Program-made: the position numbers and the translations under genes
Shown here: in pieces, positions 42,585-52,578 of the stretch
Layout: each line of letters begins with the position of its first letter
How positions within the stretch are numbered: the stretch's first letter is position 1
NCBI GenBank assembly: GCA_031310005.1
Contig: CM062380.1
Span: forward strand, 2,046,001 to 2,110,000
Length of the DNA stretch: 64,000 nt
Direction: 5' to 3'
Source of the DNA: Dactylellina haptotyla
Lineage: Eukaryota > Ascomycota > Orbiliomycetes > Orbiliales > Orbiliaceae
Notes under the pieces: generated by a model
Seen by the model: only the letters and a program-made list of their open reading frames with translations
Database searches by the model: none
What the model was told of the DNA's origin: nothing

Positions 42585-42967
42585 TTTACACGAGCTCTTT
42601 TGGGATAAGAGGTGCAAACCATGCACCTCCAGCTCGTAAATCCGAGCCGTTAATGTATCAGCCAAAACATGTGAGTGAGCAAAGCTCATTCTTCACGCTT
42701 TTTGTTTCCTTCTTACCGCATGCCGCATTTGGAGCCTTTGATTTCGGCGTTGTTTTGCTTCTCTTCCTGTTTTATTTTGAAAGAAGGTGGTGGTAAATGA
42801 GCTTGGGATCATGTTTTTTTGTCTCTTGTCACCCGCATTTCCGTTGATAACAGAGCAGAGTGCCTCTCTGCGTTGTGAACATGTCCAAATGAAAATTTAC
42901 AACCTCCAAAACTTTACGACATGTCTATGCTTTCCTTAGTTCCACCAAATTCAATAGTAGTCAATTG
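42585..42967. other. Intergenic between mad2 and guf1
   Basis: 383 bases, AT-rich, with no gene or site recognised. Confidence 0.6.
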
Positions 42968-45472
42968 ATGCCAATGGCCGCATCGTTTCGGACGAGTGCT
43001 GCGATACTGCCGGAATTTCTGCTCTCCAGGTTCGCCGGGTCCAAGCTCAAGTCCGCTGCAGCCCTCCGAAGTGCATGCCGCCAACCTCGACGGTTGGCGG
43101 CACCGGCGCAGAGGCGATATGCTGGTACCGTGCGAGCTAGTCCGGAGCTCGAGGCTCGAGTCGCCGCTGTTCCGATAGAAAGGTACTTGCTAAATTGTGC
43201 TCTATTATCTTACCGCCGGCCGGGCTAATATGCCATATCTTATTTAATTAATTCCTGCAGAATGCGCAACTTCTGCGTGATCGCTCATATCGTATGAAAC
43301 CATTCTTCGGATCCATATATTCTCCAAATACCCCAAAAATCTGGACTTCTCTTCTGATGGATGCGTATTGCTGTAGGATCACGGAAAGAGCACTCGTATG
43401 CGCCCCCGGTTTACAAATCACCCAAAGCTTCAGACCCCTCGAATAAGAATTAACGAATAGTGCTTCGACAAATTAGTCAGCGATCGTCTCCTCGAACTCA
43501 CAGGCACCATCCAACCCGGCGGTAGCCACCAGGTCCTCGACAAACTCGACGTTGAACGCGAGCGTGGCATCACCGTCAAAGCGCAAACATGTAGCATGCT
43601 CTACAATCACAATGGAGAGGACTACCTCCTCCACCTAGTCGACACACCCGGTCACGTCGACTTCCGCGCCGAAGTCTCGCGCTCCTACGCCTCATGTAAT
43701 GGGGCGCTGCTGGTGGTCGATGCATCACAGGGGATCCAAGCCCAGACGGTGGCGAACTTTTATCTCGCCTTCGCCCAAGGGCTGAGTATGATTCCTGTGA
43801 TTAACAAGGTCGATTTACAGCACGCAGAACCCCAGAGGGTAACCGAGCAGCTGGAGAACGTATTCGAGCTGGAGGACCCGATATTAGTCTCTGCGAAGAG
43901 CGGGTTGAATGTCGGTGGGATATTGCCTGCGGTTATCGAGCGAGTACCTGCGCCGGAAGGGTCGGCGGATAAACCGCTGAGAATGTTGTTGATCGATTCC
44001 TGGTATTCGACGTACAAGGGTGTCGTACTGCTCGTTAGGGTGTTCGACGGTGTGGTGAAGCAGGGAGATCATATCATGTCAATGGGGTCAAAGTTGAAGT
44101 ATATTGTTGGGGAGTTGGGAATGCAGTATCCGACTGAGGTGGCGACGAGCTCGCTGAGAGCAGGGCAGGTGGGGTATATGTATTTCAATCCCGGTATGAA
44201 GAATATTTCGGATGCGAAGTTGGGAGATACTTTCTGTCATATGGGGAAGGAGGTCGAGCCGTTTAGAGGGTTCGAGGAGCCGCAGCCAATGGTATTTGTG
44301 GGTGCTTTCCCAACCAATCAGGACGAATTCCAGAAGCTGGAGGATAGGTAAGTCGGTATTCTTGGAAGAACGAAAGAACAGAAGGCTAACTTGGCGGAAT
44401 AGTATAAACCAATTAACGCTGAACGACCGAAGTGTCACTATAGCTAAGGAATCTTCTCACGCTTTGGGGCTCGGCTGGCGATTGGGATTTTTGGGAACCT
44501 TACACTGCTCTGTCTTTGAAGATAGGCTGAAACAGGAGTTTGGTGGCTCAGAGTTGCTCATTACTGCTCCTACCGTACCGTTCAAAATTATATGGAGGCA
44601 GCCTGGCAAAAATAAGAACGGAGATGACGAGCCAGCAGAAACAATCATCACGAATCCAGCATTATACCCAGAGGAGGATGTCGTCCGCACCAGGCTTGAA
44701 GAGATTCAAGAACCATATGTTCTTGCGACAATCACCATCCCTGTGGACCCACCCGAGTTCCTGGGAAATGTTATCGAACTGTGCCAGGAAAACAGAGGAA
44801 ACCAAGTTGAGTTGACTTTCTTCTCGAACCAGGTTATTCTCAAATACAAACTTCCGTTATTGCAACTGGTCGACAACTTTTTTGGGAAACTCAAAGGAAT
44901 CACGAAGGGTTATGCATCTCTGGACTATGAAGAGGCAGGATACGTGAAATCGGATATCGTTAAGCTCGAACTTTTGGTCAACAAGGAACCTGTAGACGCC
45001 ATCGCACAATTGTGTCATCGAAGTCAGGCGGAGAGGCTGGGTCGAATGTGGGTCCAGCGGTTCAAACAGTTCGTTGACAGGCAGTTGTTTGAGATTGTGA
45101 TCCAGGCGGCGATTGGGAAGAGGGTATTAGCAAGGGAAACAGTGCAGGCATTCAGAAAAGATGTCACCGCGAAGGTAAGTTCAATAGCGCATGGACACCA
45201 TATATCGTTGAGTAGGTTTGCTAACAAGTGTGTGTTTAGTTATACGGTGGAGACCACACCAGAAGGAAGAAGCTACTAGAGAAGCAGAAAGCTGGCAAGA
45301 AGAAACTCAGAGGTAAGAACGCCAAAGGTGTCGTTCGATCTAACGTCGGAGGGCATCCAAGCTAATGAGAATATGACGATGTCTAGCGATTGGTAACGTT
45401 ATTATCGATCAGAAAGCCTTCCAGGGCTTCCTGTCGAGAGACGGCGGAGGTGACCCCAGACCGAAAAAGTGA
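42968..45472 (+). CDS. guf1: Guf1, mitochondrial elongation factor 4 (LepA)
   Basis: Ribosome-dependent GTPase that back-translocates or rescues stalled mitochondrial ribosomes. Seven exons: 42968..43182, 43261..43291, 43377..43395, 43477..44347, 44403..45174, 45240..45312, 45387..45472 (688 residues). N-terminal 65 residues are Arg/Ala/Ser-rich, a mitochondrial presequence. G-domain: [13 protein letters not shown], then DHGKST on its own 19-base exon, [41 protein letters not shown]. LepA-specific C-terminal domain: [16 protein letters not shown]...[17 protein letters not shown], and [22 protein letters not shown] across exons 6-7, ending [13 protein letters not shown]. All junctions conserve frame and family sequence. 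Start is the first ATG (MPMAAS) with MAAS two codons later as an alternative. Confidence 0.96.
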
Positions 45473-45738
45473 GCGGCCATTATATAAAATACTGAATTAT
45501 AGCAATTGTACCGATTATTATAGTATTCCTGTACGATATGTGATATTAAACCCACTGTATACATATCTATTTCATGTTTTCAATGTTTTCAATCCAGGCG
45601 GGTTGCGTTGTCGGCTGTTGTAAAAATTTCGCCGAAGTTTTGGCTTGTCGCTCCCCAAAAATAAAAATTTCCCAAACGAACTTGCTAGCATCTTCAACCT
45701 CATCTCTCCCCCAAAGTCTTCTCGCAACATCTCTCAAA

Positions 45739-47352
45739 ATGGCGGCGCCAGTGCAGCACATCCAGCCTGTGAAGCTGGCTGCTCTCCCAGCGGCCCTCAC
45801 GCCCGACAATCGCTACTGGCGCACGTACAAATCGCCCCTTCTCATAAATTCTTACTCTGCCATCAATCACATCAACTTCTCGCCCGCCGCTCCCCACGAC
45901 ATCATCATCTCTTCGGCCACCCGGGTGCAAATATTCTCCTCCAAGACCCGTGCCGTAACCAAGACCGTCGCCCGTTTCAAGGATACCGTCTACTCGGCGA
46001 ACATCCGCTCCGATGGCAAAATTCTCGTCGCAGGAGATGCTACCGGTCTCATCCAGATCTTTGACGTCGGTTCACGAGCAATTCTTCGCAGCTTCGATCA
46101 GCATAAACAACCCGTACAGGCCACAAAATTCTCCCCAACCAGCATGACAACCCTCATGTCCGCTAGTGACGACACCACTGTACGAATATGGGACATCCCC
46201 AGCCAGGAAGCCACGCAAGTTTTCATGGGCCACACTGACTACGTCCGTTGCGGTGCTTTCCTACCAGGATCGTCCGGCACAGTTATATCCGGATCGTACG
46301 ATGGAACCGTCAAGCTTTGGGATCCGAGGATATCCACATCCAGTGCATCTGGTGGCTGCGTTATGACTTTTACACACAAGCATGCGGTAGAAAGCGTGGT
46401 ACCTATGGTTGGGGGCACGACGATATTGAGTTCTGCGGATAATACGGTCAATGTGTTGGATATTGTCGCAGCGAAGACGTTGAAGCAGTTGGGCAATCAT
46501 CAGAAAACTGTGACGTCGATTGCGACAGCGAGTGGGAACCGAGTACTGTCCGGCGGGTTGGATGGCCATGTCAAGGTGTATGAGACGAGAGAGTGGAAAG
46601 TGGTACACGGGTTCAAGTACCCCGAACCTGTCCTGTGCTTGGGCGTTTCTCCGGACGATAAGCATTTGGTTGTGGGTATGTCGAATGGTATGCTTAGCAT
46701 TAAAACGAGAGCTTCTGGTGCGCAGAAGTTGGACGTCCTATCCGAGATTGGAAAGCTGGCCGATATGGGTATAGAAGAGGTCATCAGGCGGGAAAAGAAA
46801 GCAAAATCTAAGAATTACCAGAGGAAGATTCGAGGAATGGACTATAAAGGCGGTGCTGAGGACATTGCGGTTATGGATAAGGATAGCAAGAAGAAATTGC
46901 AAAAATGGGAACGATCGTTCAGAAATGCCAATTACGCTCAGGCCCTAGATGAAGTGCTAGTGGTAAGTTGCCCTTTACCTCTTTGACTATATTCCGAGAA
47001 TATGGGACTAATGATATGATAGTTCAAGGACCCTGTTGTGCCTTATAACTGTTTGACAGCCCTCAAGCACCAGTCTGCTCTCCGTGCTGCCCTCCAAGGT
47101 CGTAATGAAGAGACACTCCAGCCGATTATGAAGTACCTAGCCAAACACCTACAAGACCCCCGCTTCTTCAACTTCCTCGCCGATGTTACAATGCTATTGC
47201 TAGACACATACGCAAGCTCCTTCGGCCAGTCCAAACAGATAGACAGCTTAGTTGTCAAACTCCACGATCGGGTAAACGAAGAGATTAGGAAGAGCAGAAG
47301 TGCAACTGAAGTCCATGGCATGCTTAGCTTGTTGCTTGCCGGATCTGAGTAA
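45739..47352 (+). CDS. utp15: Utp15, U3 snoRNP WD40 protein
   Basis: Subunit of the t-UTP/UtpA complex of the small-subunit processome, needed for 18S rRNA maturation. Exons 45739..46962 and 47023..47352 (517 residues), with a phase-0 intron joining EVLV to FKDPVVPYNCLTALKHQSAL. The first five-sixths holds WD repeats (SASDDTTVRIWD, SGSYDGTVKLWD, SSADNTVNVLD, SGGLDGHVKVYE); the C-terminal half of exon 1 and exon 2 hold the UTP15 C-terminal helical domain (RKIRGMDYKGG, RNANYAQALDEVL, LSLLLAGSE). The frame is open 55 codons upstream, but the Met at 45739 (MAAPVQHIQPVKL) matches the usual family start. Confidence 0.95.
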
Positions 47353-47699
47353 TCTACCAAATGCGTTTTTAGTATCAAAAGGAGTTGCATTTAGCAGGCG
47401 TCTTCACGGGATATGTATCTTTCTTTCGTCAGAACCAAAAAGTTAAAATTTTGAGGGGATCTTTCTGTATATAAACAATATTTTTCTGGCGCCACGGGAC
47501 ATGTGGGATGTATTTGTATTCTATAGAGCTAGAGTACTGTAATATATATATGAACATCCGTCGAGACGACGGTTAACACAATCATCCTTTTGTCTTCCAC
47601 CTCCTATCCAATTGACCAAATCTCACCACTTTGCCACGAATAAGGGATAGAAATATATCTAAGAAGTCTCCAAGAACATAGCGAGATCCGCATTCAACC
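47353..47699. other. Intergenic between utp15 and the next gene
   Basis: 347 bases, AT-rich, no gene seen. Confidence 0.6.
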
Positions 47700-48373
47700 A
47701 TGTTGCAGAATATAACCAGACGGGCCGTTTCTGAGAAAACGTTGCCAGGCGCACCTCGTCCTCAGCTCTCCTTCAGCAACATTGGCCCTCCATTATCACC
47801 AATCTCAATCAACTCAGACCCTGATGCAACTATTGAAGACCCAAATCTCACCACAGACGACGACGAAAACGATGACGACGACTTTTTTGACACAAGTCTC
47901 TCCTATCGCCCTCGGTACCATCATAACCCTGGCGCTCCACCACGATCGCTGCAAGACTATTTTTACGCCCTAGATCTTGAAGGGGATGGCTGTGAGAGCA
48001 GCAAAGATGATGAAACTCAAGAAAGCGAATACTTCACTGCTCCCACCGAGCAGGATAACGGCTCAGTTGCTTCACATCCTCGTTCTCGGCGCGGTAGGCT
48101 CCTCACAGTTACATTCCACCGCCATGATATGTACCAGCGCGAACTTCGAAAGCTCGGGCTACAAAGTGTGAATGATTACAAGGTGTTAGCAGATGGTATA
48201 AGACTAGATATTAAATTTCCAGAATTGCAAATACTCGCGAACGATGTCTGGTGTAAAATTCGATCAGCAATTGTTGTAAGTCTAGTTTCTATATCCCAAT
48301 TGTTGGATTTTCGGTGTTGTTCAACATGCTGGGAGCGCATACAGCTCTAGAGCTTTGAGGTCTTCAGAGAGAA

Positions 48374-48405
<32 letters not shown>

Positions 48406-49009
48406 CTTGAAATAGAATGCATGCTAAAATATATCAAAAACAAAACTAATGATACAAATAGTTACACAAAGATCTAGCCAATAGCAGCGTAAGCTTCAGC
48501 CGCTGGTCCGTCGAAGGCGTATGCCCCGACATGGATATCTTCAACATGCTCATGTCATTCGGTGCGCTGAGACGAGAATGCCAGAAGAAAGAGCAGCAGA
48601 AGCGTGCCGGTACCCTGTTGTTTCCTAGGAAGCTTATGGCTACGACAGACATCGTAAAGCACTCTATATTCACGGAGAAACGGTAAGTCTCTTCGCTACA
48701 TCATAGCTATTTACGTACCAGTTCATTGACGTCAAGTACAGGATAAAGACCGATAGGTTCAATGAACAGGTTTTCAAGTTGCCGGTGAGAATGTACCCGG
48801 AGAAGCTTAGCCCAGGGCAGAATTATACAGTTGGTGTGTCACCATACGGAAATGTTGCAATAAGATATAATTTTGGAACAGGGAAATTCACGTTCTCAGG
48901 GCACTATCATAAGATTGAGCTGGAAGGGAAGAATCTAGCGACTGTCGATTGGTATGCATCGCAGATACGAAGTCACAAAGCCAAGGTACGGGATAAGGAG
49001 AAGTGGTGA
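47700..49009 (+). CDS. Unrecognised protein, three exons
   Basis: Not recognised. Proposed exons 47700..48275, 48462..48682, 48742..49009 (354 residues). Donors GTAAGT at both introns and CAAATAG/TACAG acceptors; both junctions keep frame. Residues 40-65 are an acidic run (DDDENDDDDFFDTS) in a probably disordered N-terminus with RPRYHH and ESEYFTAPTEQ; from about residue 135 (LLTVTFHRHDMYQRELRKLGL) the sequence looks folded, with VCPDMDIFNMLMSFGALRREC and a C-terminal beta-rich part (NYTVGVSPYGNVAIRYNFGTGKF). No signal peptide or membrane segment. Intron 1 is 186 bases and contains a (GA)n run. The coherent frame after splicing argues for a real gene; without splicing of intron 1 it would end at 216 residues. 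Confidence 0.6.
48365..48403. repeat. (GA)n tract in an intron
   Basis: Purine-only GAGA/GAAA run inside intron 1 of the unrecognised gene at 47700-49009. Confidence 0.9.
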
Positions 49010-49486
49010 AGTTGACTTGGTAACCGGGTGATTAGGATGTGGTAACTCCGAAATATTGATATTAACAATGCGGTGACTGTATAGAGCATCATCGAATGAA
49101 TCATTTGTGGATAAGATAAGCGTCAAGAGCTATAGACAAAGAAGGGATCTGAGCATCCACCAGGAGAACGTCTCCAACCACAATTGTAACAAGAAACATG
49201 AGGAAAATCCGTTAACTATAGCTAGAAAATCAAAAGATAAAGCAAGCGGAAAGCCCTGAAAATATAACACTCCATGTCTCCTGCAAATGCAAAAAATGGT
49301 GTATGGTTTAGGGTGTATAGGGTATACATCTATACTCTACAACTCTACAAACAAAAGGGAAAAGGAAAAGGATCCGGTATCTTTCTCTTATTCTCAGCTC
49401 GTGTAGCCTTAGTATGTCTAAATTATTCGTGACGGGGTTTAGTTGCAAAGATAGATTCAACGAATTTGTTCTCTCGTTTCTTGAAT
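49010..49486. other. Convergent intergenic gap
   Basis: 3' regions of the unrecognised gene (+) and idpA (-). AT-rich; nothing else seen. Confidence 0.6.
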
Positions 49487-51588
49487 CTACAACTTGGATT
49501 CAAGGGCAGACTTGAGGCGTCTCTCAACGGCGTCAAAGTACTGCGCGGTGTTGACCCAGGCGCTTCTGTCGGACTTTCCTTGAGCGAGGGCGAGATCTTT
49601 GGTCATAATTCCATCCTTATCGACAGCATCGATACAGGCCTTCTCGAGAGCCTCGGCGAAGGCAACAACTTCAGGCGTATCGTCGAGCTTACCACGCTGA
49701 ATCAACCCACGGGTCCATGCAAACTATATTACCATTAGCTATCATTCCTCATGAAAACTAATGAATAAATTAAACTTACGATGGAGGCGATCGGGTTTGT
49801 AGACGTCTCTTTTCCTTTCTGGTGTTCACGGTAGTGTCTGGTGACTGTTCCGTGGGCGGCCTCAGATTCGAACGTCTTGCCATCAGGAGTGATAAGAACA
49901 GAGGTCATGAGACCGAGGGAACCGTAGCCCTGAGCGACAATGTCGGACTGGACGTCACCGTCGTCTATTATTCTGTCAGTAAGAACCTACAAGATTGATA
50001 TTACGACTCTCTTACACTAAAAGTATAAACGTTAGCATTTTTGTTTATAGAGTAGGAAGGGTTGATTCCTCGACTTACGTTCTTCAATGCCATAACGAAA
50101 CCGCCGGTAGACTTGACCATTTGGGCAACCATGTCATCGATCTAACAACTCGGTTCAGCAATGAATTCTAACATAGTACATCGTGGATTCTTTTCTGTAC
50201 CAATCTGTGCTCATACCAGAGCCCCTTGGCCTCAAATTGAGACTTGTAGTCCTTCTCATAGATCTCCTGGAAGATATCCTTGAATCGACCGTCGTATTTC
50301 TTCAAGATGGTGTTCTTGGTGGACATGTAGAGGGGATATCCGCGGTCGAGAGCGAGCTTGAAAGAAGCGTGCGCGAATCCTTGGATGGACTCGTCGGTAT
50401 TGTACATGGACATAGCAACACCACCGCCGTTCTAGGGATTAAAAGTTAACTTTGAGACCATTCTCGATCATATTTCTTTCCGTTAAATCTATGGATTCAC
50501 CTTGTAATCAAAAACGTGGATCTTCTCAGCCGGGCCTCCGTTCTTTGGGGTGAAAACCATCTCGAGAGTTCCCTCTTCCTTGGCGACGTAGTCCTTGGCT
50601 TTATACTGATCACCGTGGGCATGACGGCCGATGATGATTGGCTTCTGCCATCCTGGTACGAGTCTAGGGATGGCTGGGATGACAATTGGCTCTCTGAAGA
50701 CCGTGCCTCCGAGGATGTTTCTGATGGTCCCGTTGGGTGACAGCCACATCTGCTTGAGGTTGAATTCCTCCACACGAGCTTCATCTGGAGTGATGGTGGC
50801 GCATTTGACACCAACGGAGTACTTCTTGATGGCCTCAGCAGCATCGATAGTGACCTGGTCATTAGTCTGGTCACGGTATTCGATTCCCTGCGAGCTTGTT
50901 AGCATTGATGTATTTGTAAAAATTACTGTGATGGGGATGCTGTACCAGATCGTAGTACTTGAGGTCGATGTCGAGGTATCTACAGAACTAGTTTAGATAA
51001 ATCGGCCACTAGGCTAGGGAGCTAGTAGCTAAAGCTTACGGGTTGATGAGCTATCAAGACAGCAAATTGTGAGTTGATCGGCTCGTACATTTCTAAATGG
51101 CAGCAGGTAGATGATTACATACCCTATCCTTGATCATCTGCCAGATAATTCTAGTTTGTTCCTACAAAATTTCAATGAGATGAGGTTTCGTCTTCGAGTG
51201 GTCTGAATTTGATTTCTTACATCTCCGTCGAGCTCCACAACGGGATTCTTGACTTTGATCTTGCGACTAGAACCTAATTTATATCAAATAGAGTGTTGGT
51301 ACCTCGCTGATATCGCTTGTTTCCATCCAGGGTGCGCGACGAACAATGATAACAAGAGACTGCGCAAGCCCAAAACATAAGGGGAAAATTCAGGAAGTAC
51401 GTACTTTCGGATGACATCTTTCGTACTAAAGCAAAGGAGCTCAGAGCGACTGGGTTTCTGGCGGTTGCGGCGAAGCTTGGGGCGAAGAGCGATCTGGAGG
51501 GAGTCGAGAGAACCGCGGAGCGAACGGGCGTTTGGATGAACTTTTGGCAGCAGCGCCACGAAAGAGCAGATGTCGTTGAAGAGAGCAT
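49487..51588 (-). CDS. idpA: NADP-dependent isocitrate dehydrogenase, eleven exons including a 1-nt exon
   Basis: Converts isocitrate to 2-oxoglutarate and makes NADPH. Exons on the minus strand: 51405..51588, 51221..51273, 51123..51161, 51040..51050, 50946..50979, 50501..50887, 50201..50431, 50079..50141, 50016 alone, 49780..49964, 49487..49723 (474 residues). Junctions rebuild [68 protein letters not shown] and KNYDGDVQSD; the last needs base 50016 as a single-nucleotide exon supplying the T of the Tyr codon. Catalytic regions seen: [35 protein letters not shown] with the metal-binding Asp residues, [11 protein letters not shown]. The N-terminus is a mitochondrial presequence; an internal Met58 (MSSESSSRK) precedes the cytosolic-type start; the C-terminus ends SKL. 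Aspergillus IdpA is known to reach mitochondria, cytosol and peroxisomes from alternative starts. Confidence 0.95.
50016..50016 (-). other. Candidate single-nucleotide exon of idpA
   Basis: On the minus strand, intron 50078-50017 (62 bases: GTAAGT, GCTAAC, TTTTAG) ends one base before intron 50015-49965 (51 bases: GTAAGA, TACTGAC, AATAATAG). The single T between them plus AC of the next exon codes the Tyr of KNYDGDVQ. See findings. Confidence 0.75.
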
Positions 51589-52578
51589 CCTTTTTAAAAT
51601 AAAATAAAACAGAATACCGGGGACCGGGGTTTTATTTAAAAATTCGATTTGTGGGCGGGCCTGGACGAACGGGGATTTCGGAACGACAGCTCAAGCTGCT
51701 CGGTTTATTGGTTTATCCGAGGTTCTTTTTTTTAATTTTGTCCCTCTTAGTTAATTTTGGGCGGTGGCAGAGCAGCTGTTATCAGCTTGGAGGTTTTTAT
51801 TTTTTTTCGTTCGTTCGAGGAATGTGAAAGCTGCAAGCGAAGGCCATTAATAAGGGCTTACTGGGCCTCTCCGAGCTGGCTGAGAATGCGGGGAAGCAGG
51901 CGGGCGAACAGGAAGGCGGGTGCGAAGGACCCTTCAGCGAGGACGAGGGGGGCACCTACCAAAAGCGCCTTAACACGGCTTACAAGACAAGACGCTCGGA
52001 GTCGGTCTGGCGAGTATCTTGATATCGATATATATTATTTCAGAGGCACACGACGGTGACGGCGGCGGCGGGAGGGAGAGCGAGCGCGGGCACTTTTATA
52101 TGTGCTCAGGAACGGGCCAACGACCGGCCAAATTAAAACCGCATCGCTGACATGACAGAATTCAAAATCAATCGCAGAGATCGGACGGCCGCTGCATTTG
52201 CCTGGCCTTTTAGGCGGAAATGCAAAACGGGCATGTCGCGCGAACTGGTCGCCCGGCCTCGTCCCCCACACTTGCGACTTTTTTTCTTTTCCTCCTGTCG
52301 GTTCTGCTGGTGCCGACCGCTCTCGCGCACCGTCTTTGCACTATCGATAGCGGAGTTGCGCCGTGCCCCGCGGCATTTGACACCTGCTAGTTGTGAGCCA
52401 AGCTGGTCCCACGCGGCGCCGGTGAGCTCCCCGAAGAGAAGAGACCCGAGCTAGCCAGCCAGCCAGGCCAGCTCCCGCCCCGGCCTGGGTCTCAGATATA
52501 AAATATCACTTGTAGAATACAAAATGTATAATTTCCGCCGTCGCTACACTCTGCTGTTGCATATATTATTCATACAAT
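51589..52578. other. 1-kb intergenic stretch, idpA promoter
   Basis: No gene recognised. T-rich then GC-rich; 3' region of the racemase-type gene at the right. GGCGGC-rich stretch near 52057-52070. Confidence 0.6.

Noticed and set aside
45574-45738. Upstream extension of utp15 by 55 codons
   Set aside because: Family members start at the equivalent of MAAPVQHIQPVKL; the extra frame is probably leader sequence.
48726-48733. TGACGTCA, a perfect CRE site that AtfA-type factors could bind
   Set aside because: It lies in an intron of the unrecognised gene, as a single site with no sign of a promoter there.
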